From JAJUJL01 sp041736465 (GTDB taxonomy: Bacteria; Chloroflexota; Anaerolineae; Anaerolineales; UBA4823), in the NCBI GenBank assembly GCA_041736465.1, contig JBGSTO010000124.1:1-51428 (forward strand): a DNA stretch of 51,428 nucleotides, written 5' to 3'. The first letter of the stretch is position 1, and every line of letters starts with the position of its first letter. The notes below the pieces were generated by a model that was given only the letters and a program-made list of their open reading frames with translations, ran no database searches and was not told the DNA's origin. Position numbers and translations under genes: made by a program. Below are positions 31,146 to 40,184 of the stretch, piece after piece.

Positions 31146-33686
31146 TCAAGGGTAGATGGCTTCCAGCACCCAAACCCCGTTGAATTTATAGCGCATTTGA
31201 AAAACCTGGCTTTCCAGCAGGAGCCGCGGAGAGAAGATCCCGCCGCGCCTGCCGGTAACCAGGTAGCGAATGCCTTGGGCTTGCATCAACTCTCTCAAAG
31301 CTTCCGGATTTGAGGCCTGGTCGATGAAGTGTTGGATCTGCTGATTCAAGCCGGTAATCTCTGTACTGGAATTTCCCAGCCCGTAGAGCACCGGCGGGGG
31401 GATTGTAGGCCTGCCCGCCAGGGCTGAAATCCAATAGGCGCCATCCTGACCGGCATAGGTGCCATACCCCCAGGCGAAGGGATTGATCAGGATTGTCTCG
31501 CCGGGCAAGGTATTCTCAGCCACCCAGCGGATGGCATTCTCGTCTTCCTGTCGGTAAAGAAATGTGGTTGGATTGAGCAGGGGTATGAGAGATTTGGCTG
31601 CCAGAATGCTTATGACCGCTCCGGAAACAGCCACAAGGACTGCGTAGGCTGGTTTGAGTTTTCCCGGGATAAAGGCAATCAAGACGGCGTTCGCATCACC
31701 CACCAGCATGCCTGCCGCAACGGCGATAGGCATAAACAAAGTTATGGTTACAGATGAGTCATTGATCAAACCACCGCCAGGGAGGCCGAGGGAATCCAGA
31801 TTGGCGAGCAGGAGCATCAAACCAATCCACAGCGGCAGAGAGAGCGAGGCGGGCTGGCGCTTCAGCAATCCCAAAACCAGGCCTACAGCGGCAATGCGCA
31901 TCGCCCACATCCCGCGCGCCGAGGTCAGGTAGCTCCAGGTGAAGTCGCTGAAAGCAGGCACCGGAGAACCGCGCCAGGCATCTAGTTTGGGCAGCAGAAG
32001 CTCACCAATGGCTGCCGGGAGCCAGGGCACAGCCAGGGCAATTCCCACCAGGGCAGCCCATCCGATGGCGAGCGCTGCCGGCAGCGCCAGCCGCCGAGTT
32101 TGAGAGATATCCAGCCTGAAGGGGCGCAGCTGCAGTTTCGATTGGGAAAACAGCCAAACGAGCCAGTGGGCTGCCAGCAGGGCAGCCAGGAATACGGCAA
32201 CCCTGTAATGGGTGATGAACAACCCCGCACCTGCCAGACCGGCGGACGCTGCCAGTGCTGCTCGCAGGCGCTTGGAAGAGGTCGTCTCTTTGAAGCTGTC
32301 CATCGAGGCGGCGATCAACACAAATGCTGTCACCAAAATAATTAATCCTGCCAGGTGAGGATACCTGCCCCAACTGGTGTAATATGCAGGCATGGGGGTG
32401 AAGAAACCGGCGATCAGCGCCGCTGTCAATCCGGCTGCGCGATCCTTTGTCAGGGTAACCGCCAGGAGGTAGACAGCCACGACCGCCAGTGCGTTCAATA
32501 CCTGTCCCAGGTACAGCATCCCACGCGAGATATCCATGCCGCTGAGCCACAGGAAAGCTGCCAGTACACTGTGAAAGCCGGGATGGTAGGCTGTGGGGGC
32601 GATACTCAGAAATGGCGCGTAGCTTTGCGGATAGCCGCCGCCCTCCATGATCAGGCGGGTGATCAATCCGTGGTGCACAGAATCAACCCAGGGCGGCGCA
32701 GACAGGTTGCGGATCATTAAGAAACGCACGACCAGGGTGCCTGATAAGATTGCCGCCAGCAGCAAGGTCGCCCAATGCGCAGGTACACCAGTTATAGAGG
32801 TATCCGGCGGCAGCGATATCGCGCCCCCGGGCTTCAAGACACGAATTGCTGCCGCCAGCGCCAGCAGCGATAAAGCAGCCACCAATAGAAAACGACTCCA
32901 GGCGATGCCGGCTGCGCTGCTCCAGGACATCAGTACGGGAAAGAGAGCCAGGCTTAATCCCAGACTCAAAGCAAGGGCCTCTGGAAGCGCGAAGCGGCGG
33001 TTCAGTCCCAGCAGAACCAGTACGGCCCAACCAGGAAGCAGCAGTATGGCTGCCAAAGGCAGCGCCAGCCAAAGATGCGGCAGTGCGGCTGCCAGATCTC
33101 TCGCCAAGCTAGATAGATCGTAGAGGTAAGCTGTGCGGAAGGCGGCGTCTGCATCCAGCGGCTCACCGGACAGGTACGCCTGACCGTAGGGGTACTGGTC
33201 TCCCAGGCGACCGTAGATGCGCCCTTCACCTGCTTCTACCGAGACTTGCAAGCGGTAGGTGCGCCCTGACGAGTGCTGCTGTTCCGGTATTTTTATATTG
33301 AGTGGAACACTGCCGGTGGATGCCGCCAACGGCAGGCGCAGCGAGGCCAGCGCAGATGTATCATCTGCAGCCTGATCAAATACGTTAACGTTCAGCCAGA
33401 TTGAGTCGTTCTCGACCGCGGAACTTCCCAGATAAAGTGTAATCTGAGACAACCCCGGGCGACGGACTTGAATGGTTTGCTCGAAGGTCTGTTCTGGCTG
33501 GATGTTTGTTACGATTTCGCTGGTAAGATCCTGGGCAGCTTCCGGGTCATCCAGGGTGATACAACCTGCAGTAAGTAAAGCCAACAGCAGCAGGGCAATC
33601 CACGCTTTGTGGAAAAAAAACTCCGCAGCGCGCCAATTTCTTGGCCTGACGGGCGCTGCGGAGTCTGCCTGATCAGTGCTTTCCAT
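31146..33686 (-). CDS. Large polytopic membrane protein, GT-C glycosyltransferase-like
   Basis: An 846-residue protein with an N-terminal hydrophobic segment ending at a lipobox-like LTAGC, an extracytoplasmic beta-rich domain (about 45-190), then more than ten helices and a soluble C-terminal domain. The loop with PPWVDSVHHGLITRLI resembles the acidic first loop of GT-C enzymes (PMT/ArnT type), which use lipid-linked sugars. The C-terminus contains AVRWVAENTLPGE-like sequence (AIRWVAENTLPGETIL), common in this class. The function is inferred at fold level only. The start overlaps the prfB stop by 14 bp, suggesting coupling. An ATG nine bases upstream is also in frame. Confidence 0.6.
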   Translation of the reverse strand: MESTDQADSAAPVRPRNWRAAEFFFHKAWIALLLLALLTAGCITLDDPEAAQDLTSEIVTNIQPEQTFEQTIQVRRPGLSQITLYLGSSAVENDSIWLNVNVFDQAADDTSALASLRLPLAASTGSVPLNIKIPEQQHSSGRTYRLQVSVEAGEGRIYGRLGDQYPYGQAYLSGEPLDADAAFRTAYLYDLSSLARDLAAALPHLWLALPLAAILLLPGWAVLVLLGLNRRFALPEALALSLGLSLALFPVLMSWSSAAGIAWSRFLLVAALSLLALAAAIRVLKPGGAISLPPDTSITGVPAHWATLLLAAILSGTLVVRFLMIRNLSAPPWVDSVHHGLITRLIMEGGGYPQSYAPFLSIAPTAYHPGFHSVLAAFLWLSGMDISRGMLYLGQVLNALAVVAVYLLAVTLTKDRAAGLTAALIAGFFTPMPAYYTSWGRYPHLAGLIILVTAFVLIAASMDSFKETTSSKRLRAALAASAGLAGAGLFITHYRVAVFLAALLAAHWLVWLFSQSKLQLRPFRLDISQTRRLALPAALAIGWAALVGIALAVPWLPAAIGELLLPKLDAWRGSPVPAFSDFTWSYLTSARGMWAMRIAAVGLVLGLLKRQPASLSLPLWIGLMLLLANLDSLGLPGGGLINDSSVTITLFMPIAVAAGMLVGDANAVLIAFIPGKLKPAYAVLVAVSGAVISILAAKSLIPLLNPTTFLYRQEDENAIRWVAENTLPGETILINPFAWGYGTYAGQDGAYWISALAGRPTIPPPVLYGLGNSSTEITGLNQQIQHFIDQASNPEALRELMQAQGIRYLVTGRRGGIFSPRLLLESQVFQMRYKFNGVWVLEAIYP

Positions 33687-34768
33687 TGCCCACATTGGCT
33701 CGCAGGAAGGCCTCGATAAACCCGTCTATCTGGCCATCTAGCACAGCCTGGGTGTTCCCGGTTTCATAATCTGTGCGGTGATCTTTGACCATCTGATAGG
33801 GATGCAAGACATAGGAGCGGATCTGGCTGCCCCATTCAACTTTTTGGAATTCACCGCGTAAAATCGCCAGCTCCTGTTCTTGTTCGTGCTGGCGCATTTC
33901 CAGTAAGCGAGATTTGAGAACCCGCAGAGCGTTTTCTCGGTTCTGGTTTTGCGACCGCTCGTTCTGGCAGGAGACAACCAGCCCGGAAGGAAGGTGGGTG
34001 ATGCGCACGGCAGTATCATTCTTCTGCACATTCTGCCCGCCGGCGCCGGCAGAGCGGTAGGTGTCGATGCGCAGGTCATTCGGGTTGATGATGATTTCAT
34101 CATCGCTCTCAACCTGGGGGAGGACTTCTACCAGAGCAAATGAGGTGTGCCGCCGGTGAGCAGCATCAAAAGGTGACAGGCGCACCAGACGGTGGACGCC
34201 CTTTTCGGGACGCAGGTAACCAAAGGCATTCTCCCCATTGATCGCTATGGTTACGCTTTTTATGCCCGCTTCTTCGCCTTCGCTTAAGTCCAGCACATCA
34301 ATCTCGAAAGAATGGTATTCTGCCCACCGCATATACATCCGCTGCAGCATCTGCGCCCAATCTTGCGAATCGGTGCCTCCGGCTCCGGCATGGATGGCGA
34401 GCAGCGCGTCACCGTGATCGTGTTTTCCAGATAGCATAGCCAAAAATTCGCGCTGTTCGACCTCTTGCTCTAACACGGAAGTTTCCTTCTCCAGGTCGGC
34501 CAGCAAATCTATGTCTTCAAGCTGGGCCAGCTCCAACGCGTCTCGAATTCGCTGCATGAGCGCGTTCCAACTGCCAACCTCACTGCGCAGGCGGGCGAGC
34601 TGTTTCATTACCTTTTGCGCTGAGTCTGGATTGCTCCAGAAATCAGGTTCCTCAGATTGTTTTTGTAATATTAAAAGCTGGGATTCCTTCTGGGGTAAGT
34701 CAAAGACGCTCCAGAAGGTGTTGGATTTTTTCTTCGCAATCGCGCAGGCGATCGATCAGTTCCTGCAT
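33673..34768 (-). CDS. prfB: Peptide chain release factor 2, with programmed +1 frameshift
   Basis: RF2 terminates translation at UGA and UAA. The gene begins at ATG 34768 (MQELIDRLRDCEEK) and meets an in-frame TGA at 34700-34702 after 22 codons, in the context GGAG-CGT-CTT-TGA-C. Slipping forward one base at CTT gives Leu-Asp-Leu and an open frame to 33673: 364 residues in total, the normal RF2 length. The SPF tripeptide (RLSPFDAAHRRHTS) recognises the stop codon, and GAGGQ catalyses peptide release. The slippery CTT TGA C with a Shine-Dalgarno-like GGAG just upstream is the classical RF2 autoregulatory site, so low RF2 favours the shift. A TTGACA/TAAAGT promoter lies upstream. Confidence 0.96.
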
Positions 34769-34879
34769 GGAAAATACTCCTGTTTTTCGTGTGGCATACA
34801 TTGCCGGGTGTGGTTGAGTGATAGGCTGATAACACACAAGTGGAAGTTGTGTAAACGCGCGCCGATCACCAAGCAGTTT

Positions 34880-34908
34880 ACTTTACCGGATATTCGGGGG
34901 GCTGTCAA
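34880..34908 (-). promoter_or_regulatory. Sigma-70-type promoter of prfB
   Basis: On the minus strand a perfect TTGACA (34908-34903) and TAAAGT (34885-34880) are separated by 17 nt. The promoter lies between the msrA stop and the prfB start and gives a leader of about 105 nt. Confidence 0.75.
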
Positions 34909-34943
34909 CCTCCGCGCTGGTGTTCCGAGTTCGTTCAGGCCAT

Positions 34944-35492
34944 TCAGCGCAGCAGAGATTTCAGCGTAGATTTCCGAAACTTGGAAACTTTGGGAGCAAT
35001 CACTGCCATACAATAACCCTGGTAGGGATTGCGCTGAAAATACTGCTGGTGATAGTCCTCCGCAGGGTAAAAAGCATCCAAAGGTTTTATTTCTGTCACG
35101 ATGGGGTTATCCCAAACACCAGCAGCTTCGACCTCGCCCATCACCTCCCGGGCGGTGGCAGCTTGCTCGGCGTTGTGGGTAAAGAGCACCGAGCGATACT
35201 GGGTTCCGACATCTGCGCCTTGCCGGTTTAACGTGGTTGGATCGTGTATCGCGAAGAACACTTCAACCATCTGCCGGTAACTGATCTGTTCAGGATCGAA
35301 GGTAACCTGGACGACCTCAGCATGTCCGGTCATCCCTGTGCATACCTCCTGGTAGGTCGGATGGGGGCTTCGACCTCCGGCATAACCGGAGACCACAGAC
35401 TTGACCCCGCGCAGATCGATATAGATCGCTTCCAGACACCAGAAACAACCGCCGCCCAAAGTGGCGACTTCGTAGTTTGTGACTTCGTTCAT
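34944..35492 (-). CDS. msrA: Peptide methionine sulfoxide reductase A
   Basis: A 182-residue enzyme that reduces the S-epimer of methionine sulfoxide in proteins. The active site is GGCFWCLE with nucleophilic Cys16 and a nearby Cys19; many MsrA have Gly at the second position, so the CFWC form may offer a local resolving cysteine. Other family marks are GYAGG, the HAEVVQVTFDP segment and YHQQYF near the C-terminus. It lies 34 bp downstream of ftsY on the same strand and probably shares its transcript. No msrB is adjacent. Confidence 0.95.
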   Translation of the reverse strand: MNEVTNYEVATLGGGCFWCLEAIYIDLRGVKSVVSGYAGGRSPHPTYQEVCTGMTGHAEVVQVTFDPEQISYRQMVEVFFAIHDPTTLNRQGADVGTQYRSVLFTHNAEQAATAREVMGEVEAAGVWDNPIVTEIKPLDAFYPAEDYHQQYFQRNPYQGYCMAVIAPKVSKFRKSTLKSLLR

Positions 35493-35526
35493 CAGATGTT
35501 TACCTCGTTAAAAGACCAGTAAAGGT

Positions 35527-36438
35527 TTAATTTTCTCCCAGGATCCCTCTCAGAAAAGCATCGGGGTCGAACGGTTGGAGGTCGTCCGGCTTTTCACCCA
35601 GACCAGCAAACAAGATCGGCAGTCCCAGCTCGCGCTGGATGGCGAATGCCATGCCGCCCCGGGCAGAGGAGTCGAGCTTTGCGAGAATCACACCGGTTAC
35701 CTTGACCGCATCTTTGAAGGCTCGCGCCTGTTGTAAGGCGTTTTGACCCGTGGTGGCATCCATTACCAGCCAAACGGCATGCGGCGCCCCGGGCATGGCT
35801 TTACTCACCACACGGTGCACCTTCTTCAACTCTTCCATCAGGTTGAAACGGGTGTGCAGTCGCCCGGCGGTATCGATCAAAACGACATCCGACTTACGGG
35901 CGATGGCTGCTTGTACGGCGTCATAGGCGACTGCGCCGGCATCGCCACCCATTTGCCCGGCGATGATCGGCAGGTCAAGCCGTTCGGCCCAAACCTGTAG
36001 CTGGTCGACCGCAGCGGCGCGAAAAGTGTCTGCAGCAGCGAGTAGAACCTTCTTGCCCTCTTGATCAAGGCGTTTGCCCAGCTTGGCGATGCTGGTTGTT
36101 TTGCCCGATCCATTTACCCCGACGATTAAGATGACCATTGGTTGGGAGTCGAAACGGATGGGCGGAGGTGCAGGCAGCCGCTTGCGTAGTTCCTCCCGGA
36201 AAACGGCGCGCAGCTGGCTGGAGCGGGTAATACCTTCTTTTTCCTCACGCTCCCACAGAGCGGCTAAAATCTCCTCGCTGGTTTCCACCCCCAGATCGGC
36301 CTGGATCATCAATGCTTCCAGCTCCTCGAAGGTTTCATCGGTGATATCGCTGGCTCCGAACAGGCTGGTAATTTGGCCAAATGCCGATTTGCTGGTCTTT
36401 GCCAGACCATCTTTCCATTTTGAGAACAGGTTTGCCAT
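35527..36438 (-). CDS. ftsY: Signal recognition particle receptor FtsY
   Basis: A 303-residue SRP-GTPase with a short N-terminal extension before the NG domain, as in many non-proteobacteria. G1 is VGVNGSGKTTS, G3 DTAGRLHTRFN, and the G4 position reads AKLDSSARGG instead of the usual TKLDGTAKGG, a mild variation. It docks the ribosome-SRP complex at the membrane. The start codon follows a TATAAT element by only seven bases, with no ribosome site between, so the message may be leaderless. It is divergent from moaC and followed by msrA. Confidence 0.95.
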   Translation of the reverse strand: MANLFSKWKDGLAKTSKSAFGQITSLFGASDITDETFEELEALMIQADLGVETSEEILAALWEREEKEGITRSSQLRAVFREELRKRLPAPPPIRFDSQPMVILIVGVNGSGKTTSIAKLGKRLDQEGKKVLLAAADTFRAAAVDQLQVWAERLDLPIIAGQMGGDAGAVAYDAVQAAIARKSDVVLIDTAGRLHTRFNLMEELKKVHRVVSKAMPGAPHAVWLVMDATTGQNALQQARAFKDAVKVTGVILAKLDSSARGGMAFAIQRELGLPILFAGLGEKPDDLQPFDPDAFLRGILGEN

Positions 36439-36445
36439 AGCGCTT

Positions 36446-36502
36446 ATTATACCTGGATTGCCGCAGATACAATTGTGGGCGGAAATGATTTGCGTTTATA
36501 AT
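36446..36502. promoter_or_regulatory. Divergent promoters of ftsY and moaC, both apparently leaderless
   Basis: On the minus strand TATAAT (36451-36446) ends seven bases before the ftsY ATG. On the + strand TATAAT (36497-36502), with TTGTGG 18 nt upstream (36473-36478), ends seven bases before the moaC ATG. In both cases transcription should start at or next to the A of the start codon. Confidence 0.6.
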
Positions 36503-36509
36503 CTCTTGC

Positions 36510-36989
36510 ATGACGGAAAAATTATCTCATATTGACGACGGCGGAAATGCATCCATGGTAGATGTGGGCGCCAAGCAGGATACAGAGCGGCTGGCAATTG
36601 CACGCGGGGAAGTGGTGATGCGAGCCGAAACGCTGGCATTGATCCGGGCAGGCGCAATAAAAAAAGGCGATGTGCTTACGGTTGCCAAGCTGGCAGGGAT
36701 TATGGCTGCCAAGCGAACAGCAGAGTTGATCCCCCTGTGCCACCCACTGGCGCTCACCCAGATTCAAGTGGACTTGTCTCTGGATGAAAGCCTGCCAGGC
36801 GTACAGATCCAGGCTGCCGTGAACACAGTTGGCAAAACCGGTGTGGAAATGGAAGCGCTTACCGCAGTGTCTGTAGCCGCTCTGACGATCTATGATATGG
36901 CGAAAGCTGCCGAAAAAACCATGCGCATCCAAAATATTCGCCTGGTAGAAAAACACGGCGGGCGCAGTGGCGACGTCATCCTGGAATAA
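36510..36989 (+). CDS. moaC: Molybdenum cofactor biosynthesis protein MoaC
   Basis: A 159-residue enzyme that, after the radical-SAM protein MoaA, completes conversion of GTP to cyclic pyranopterin monophosphate. The family pattern is clear: MVDVGAKQDTERLAIARG, AKLAGIMAAKRTAELIPLCHPL (with the active-site Lys/Thr/His region), VGKTGVEMEALTAVSVAALTIYDM and the C-terminal KHGGRSGD. It precedes the moaD-moaE fusion by 45 bp; moaA is not in the window. Molybdenum cofactor would serve oxidoreductases encoded elsewhere. Confidence 0.97.
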   Translation: MTEKLSHIDDGGNASMVDVGAKQDTERLAIARGEVVMRAETLALIRAGAIKKGDVLTVAKLAGIMAAKRTAELIPLCHPLALTQIQVDLSLDESLPGVQIQAAVNTVGKTGVEMEALTAVSVAALTIYDMAKAAEKTMRIQNIRLVEKHGGRSGDVILE

Positions 36990-37034
36990 TCGAAAAATCC
37001 GTCCGCGAAATCTTCACGAGGCATAGGTTAAGAC

Positions 37035-37739
37035 ATGCAGATCACGCTGTTGTTTTTTGCAACGCTGAAAGACCGGGCTGGAATCAGCACGGATAAGGTA
37101 GAGTTAGCCGAAGGCACGAGCGTGGGTGAGCTGAAACGCCTGCTGGCAGAACGCTATCCCGGGTTGGGCGCAGCGCTGGGGTCAGTGCTGGTGGCGATCA
37201 ACCGCGAATTTGCTTTCGACAATGATTTGCTTACGGAAAATGCCGAGGTGGCTTTGTTTCCTCCAGTTTCGGGCGGTGCAGGTCAATATCCAACCATCTT
37301 CGCCATCACCAATGAGCCGATTGACCTGGATCAACTGCTCAATGAGATAACGCTTCCCACTACTGGGGCAGCATGTATATTTACCGGTATGGTGCGCGCC
37401 ATCACCCGGCGCGGCGAGGCGCATGAAACCCATTTCCTGGAGTACGAAGCCTATAAGCCCATGGCAGAGGCCAAGATGAAGCAGGTGGCGGACGAAATCA
37501 GACAGCGCTGGCCGGCAGTCGAGGGGATCGCGGTTGTCCAGCGCATCGGTCATCTCGATCCAGGAACGCCTACGGTGCTGATTGCCTGCACGGCCTCGCA
37601 CCGCGATACGGGTGTCTTCGATGCTGCCAGGTACGGCATCGACCGCTTGAAAGAGATCGTACCTGTGTGGAAGAAGGAAGTCAGCCCGGACGGTCAGGCA
37701 TGGATCGAGGGGGCGTATCATCCGACCGAGCGTGATTGA
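37035..37739 (+). CDS. MoaD-MoaE fusion, molybdopterin synthase
   Basis: A single 234-residue chain carrying both subunits of molybdopterin synthase. Residues 1-81 are MoaD (ubiquitin fold, ending FPPVSGG), and about 88-230 are MoaE (TGMVR, EYEAYKPMAEAKM, HRDTGVFDAARYGIDRLKEIVPVWKKE with the active-site lysines). MoaD normally needs a free C-terminal Gly-Gly to carry the thiocarboxylate. Here Gly80-Gly81 is followed by AGQYPT, so cleavage after Gly81 is expected, as reported for mycobacterial MoaX. A GAGG lies 12 bases before ATG. Confidence 0.93.
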   Translation: MQITLLFFATLKDRAGISTDKVELAEGTSVGELKRLLAERYPGLGAALGSVLVAINREFAFDNDLLTENAEVALFPPVSGGAGQYPTIFAITNEPIDLDQLLNEITLPTTGAACIFTGMVRAITRRGEAHETHFLEYEAYKPMAEAKMKQVADEIRQRWPAVEGIAVVQRIGHLDPGTPTVLIACTASHRDTGVFDAARYGIDRLKEIVPVWKKEVSPDGQAWIEGAYHPTERD

Positions 37740-37769
37740 GCATTTCAAGGCACCTTACCCCAATCGATC

Positions 37770-38873
37770 ATGTTTGCCTGTACAAACTGCCATCTGCCTT
37801 ATCCTGAAAGCGGGGCGCCCTATCGCTGTCCACGCTGCAGCGCTCCTTTTGGCTTATCTGAGGGGATCAATATCGATCCGGCACGCGTGGATTTGAGCCA
37901 GCCTGGGATCTGGCGCTACCGGTATACCTTCGGCTTGCCCGAGTCTGCCCTGGCTGTGAGCCTGGGCGAAGGGAGCACCCCACTGGTGTGGGCTGAGGCG
38001 TTTGGCAAGCAGGTAGCCTTCAAATGTGAACATCTGAACCCCAGCGGTTCTTTCAAGGATCGCGGCAGCGCGGTTCTCACCGCGCACCTTCTATCTCGCG
38101 GCGTGGAAACGCTGCTGGAAGATTCATCTGGAAATGCCGGGGCGTCTTTGGCTGCCTATGCAGCGCGTGGCGGATTGAAGGCGCGCATCTTTGTGCCTGA
38201 CTCGGCCTCCGGCCCGAAACGCCGGCAGATTCAAGCCTACGGCGCGGAGATCATTCGCATTATGGGTGCGCGCTCGAATGCAGGCGAAGCCGTGCTGCGT
38301 GCGCTGCAGAAGGATGCCGGCAGCACTGCCGCCTATGCGAGCCATGCGTATTTGCCCTTTAACCTTCCAGGCTATGCAACCCTGGCATATGAACTGCTGG
38401 ATCAGATCGGAAAAGCGCCTGGCACGCTGGTCCTTCCTGCCGGTCAGGGGGGACTGCTCCTCGGAGCGGCGTACGGTTTTCAAGCGCTGCAAAAAGCGGG
38501 ACTTATTGAGCGCATACCCCGGTTGGTGGGGGTGCAAGCCAGGGCATGTGCTCCTCTCTGGGCGCTGTTTGCTTATGGACCTGCTGGTCTCGGCTGGGTT
38601 GGGGAAGCGCATACCGCGGCGGAGGGTATTCGTGTGCGCAGCCCGGTCCGCGGGGATGCTGTGCTTGAAATCATCGCTCGATCCCAGGGGACGATGCTGG
38701 CAGTGGATGAGGATCAGATCTTAATCGGGCGTAACCAGTTAGCTGTGAAGGGGTTTTATGTCGAGCCAACCAGCGCAGTCATTTGGAGCGCTCTGGAACA
38801 ACTTGCCGGGCATACACCTGAACCCATCGCAGCAGTATTGACAGGCTCAGGTTTGAAATATTCGGACAGTTAA
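37770..38873 (+). CDS. Threonine synthase-like PLP enzyme
   Basis: A 367-residue fold-type II PLP enzyme. A zinc ribbon opens the chain (Cys4, Cys7, Cys20, Cys23). The PLP lysine is Lys96 in NPSGSFKDRGS, and the phosphate-binding loop is probably the PAGQGGLLLG segment. SSGNAGAS is the substrate/PLP Asn loop. These features match threonine synthase (O-phosphohomoserine to threonine), but related zinc-ribbon paralogues exist whose substrates are not proven; the ending is somewhat shorter than typical threonine synthase. It follows moaDE by 30 bp with no clear ribosome site. Confidence 0.8.
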   Translation: MFACTNCHLPYPESGAPYRCPRCSAPFGLSEGINIDPARVDLSQPGIWRYRYTFGLPESALAVSLGEGSTPLVWAEAFGKQVAFKCEHLNPSGSFKDRGSAVLTAHLLSRGVETLLEDSSGNAGASLAAYAARGGLKARIFVPDSASGPKRRQIQAYGAEIIRIMGARSNAGEAVLRALQKDAGSTAAYASHAYLPFNLPGYATLAYELLDQIGKAPGTLVLPAGQGGLLLGAAYGFQALQKAGLIERIPRLVGVQARACAPLWALFAYGPAGLGWVGEAHTAAEGIRVRSPVRGDAVLEIIARSQGTMLAVDEDQILIGRNQLAVKGFYVEPTSAVIWSALEQLAGHTPEPIAAVLTGSGLKYSDS

Positions 38874-38911
38874 ATTGCCTTGACCGAATCCTATTGAGGA
38901 GAACGATAGCG

Positions 38912-40150
38912 ATGAGCGAACGGATTGTGATTACAGGTCTGGGAGCGGTTTCACCGCTGGGGCTGTCTGTGCAGGAGAGCTGGCAGCATGCCATCCAGGG
39001 TGTTTCTGGAGTAGGACCGATCACGCATTTCGATACCAGCGAATTCCTGGTGAAAATTGCCTGTGAAGTGAAAGGCTTTCAGCCTGAAAACTTCATGGAT
39101 GCGCGTGAAGCTCGCCGCCGAGATCGGGTACAGCAGTTTTCCACTGCTGCTGCGAAAGAAGCTCTTTCCCAATCTGGATTAGATGCGAACAGGGTAGATC
39201 CAACTCGGGTTGGTGTGATTGTTTCTTCTTCGATTGGCGGTATTGGCAGCTTGCAGGAGGGCATATTCACCCTGAAAGACCATGGTCCGCGCCGCATCAG
39301 CCCCTTTCTCATCCCGATGCTCATGCCGAATGGCCCTGCTGGATTGATTACCATTGATCATGGTTTCAGCGGCCCCTGCTTTTCTGTCGCATCCGCATGT
39401 GCTTCAGGAGCAGATGGTATTGGGGTTGCCTGGAATTTAATCCGAGCCGGCATGATTGATGCTGCGGTGGTGGGGGGGAGCGAAGCAACCATCACTCAGC
39501 TGGCTGTGGGCGCATTCGACCGCCTGGGCGCGATGTCACGCCGGAATGAAGATTTCCACACTACACCTGCACCGTTCGACAAGAATCGTGATGGTCTGGT
39601 AATGGGAGAGGGGGCGGCAATATTGGTGATGGAGAGGGAATCGCACGCCCGCGCCCGAGGGGCGGAGATTCTGGCAGAGATGGCAGGGTACGCCGCCAGC
39701 GCAGATGCGTACCACATCACTGCGCCTTCTGAAGATGGCGCCGGCGGGGCGCGCGCCATGAAACTGGCTTTACAAATTGCGAGCGTGAATCCCGAGCAAG
39801 TCGATTATATCAACGCGCATGGAACGGCGACCCCTCTCAATGACGTCTCTGAAACACGGGCAATCAAATCTGCATTTGGAGATATCGCTTATAATATTCC
39901 TGTTTCTTCAACCAAATCGATGACCGGACACATGATGGGCGCAACCGGTGCTTTGGAGGCGGTGTTCTGTGTGCTGGCAATTCGTGAAAGCATGCTGCCT
40001 CCCACCATTCATTATCAAACACCTGATCCCGAGTGTGATCTGGACTACGTGCCCAACCAGGCGCGCAGCAAACCTGTGGATGTGGCAATCAGCAATGCCT
40101 TTGGTTTTGGAGGACACAACGCAGTATTGGTATTGCGCAAGAACAAATAG
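38912..40150 (+). CDS. fabF: 3-oxoacyl-ACP synthase II (KAS II)
   Basis: A 412-residue condensing enzyme of fatty acid elongation. The start at ATG 38912 gives the canonical MSERIVITGLGAVSPLG and has GAGGAG upstream. The catalytic Cys163 lies in SVASACASGADG at the same number as in E. coli FabF. The two histidines sit in NAHGTATPLND and SMTGHMMGATG. No acpP gene precedes it, unlike in many bacteria, but rnc and smc follow in the usual order. Confidence 0.96.
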   Translation: MSERIVITGLGAVSPLGLSVQESWQHAIQGVSGVGPITHFDTSEFLVKIACEVKGFQPENFMDAREARRRDRVQQFSTAAAKEALSQSGLDANRVDPTRVGVIVSSSIGGIGSLQEGIFTLKDHGPRRISPFLIPMLMPNGPAGLITIDHGFSGPCFSVASACASGADGIGVAWNLIRAGMIDAAVVGGSEATITQLAVGAFDRLGAMSRRNEDFHTTPAPFDKNRDGLVMGEGAAILVMERESHARARGAEILAEMAGYAASADAYHITAPSEDGAGGARAMKLALQIASVNPEQVDYINAHGTATPLNDVSETRAIKSAFGDIAYNIPVSSTKSMTGHMMGATGALEAVFCVLAIRESMLPPTIHYQTPDPECDLDYVPNQARSKPVDVAISNAFGFGGHNAVLVLRKNK

Positions 40151-40184
40151 AGAGCACGACCTTGTAAAAGGTTGAGCAAGATAG

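Noticed and set aside
33673..34608. prfB as a truncated 311-residue gene or a frameshift mutation
   Set aside because: The upstream sequence contains the exact CTT TGA C recoding site and a proper start, so this is programmed frameshifting rather than damage.
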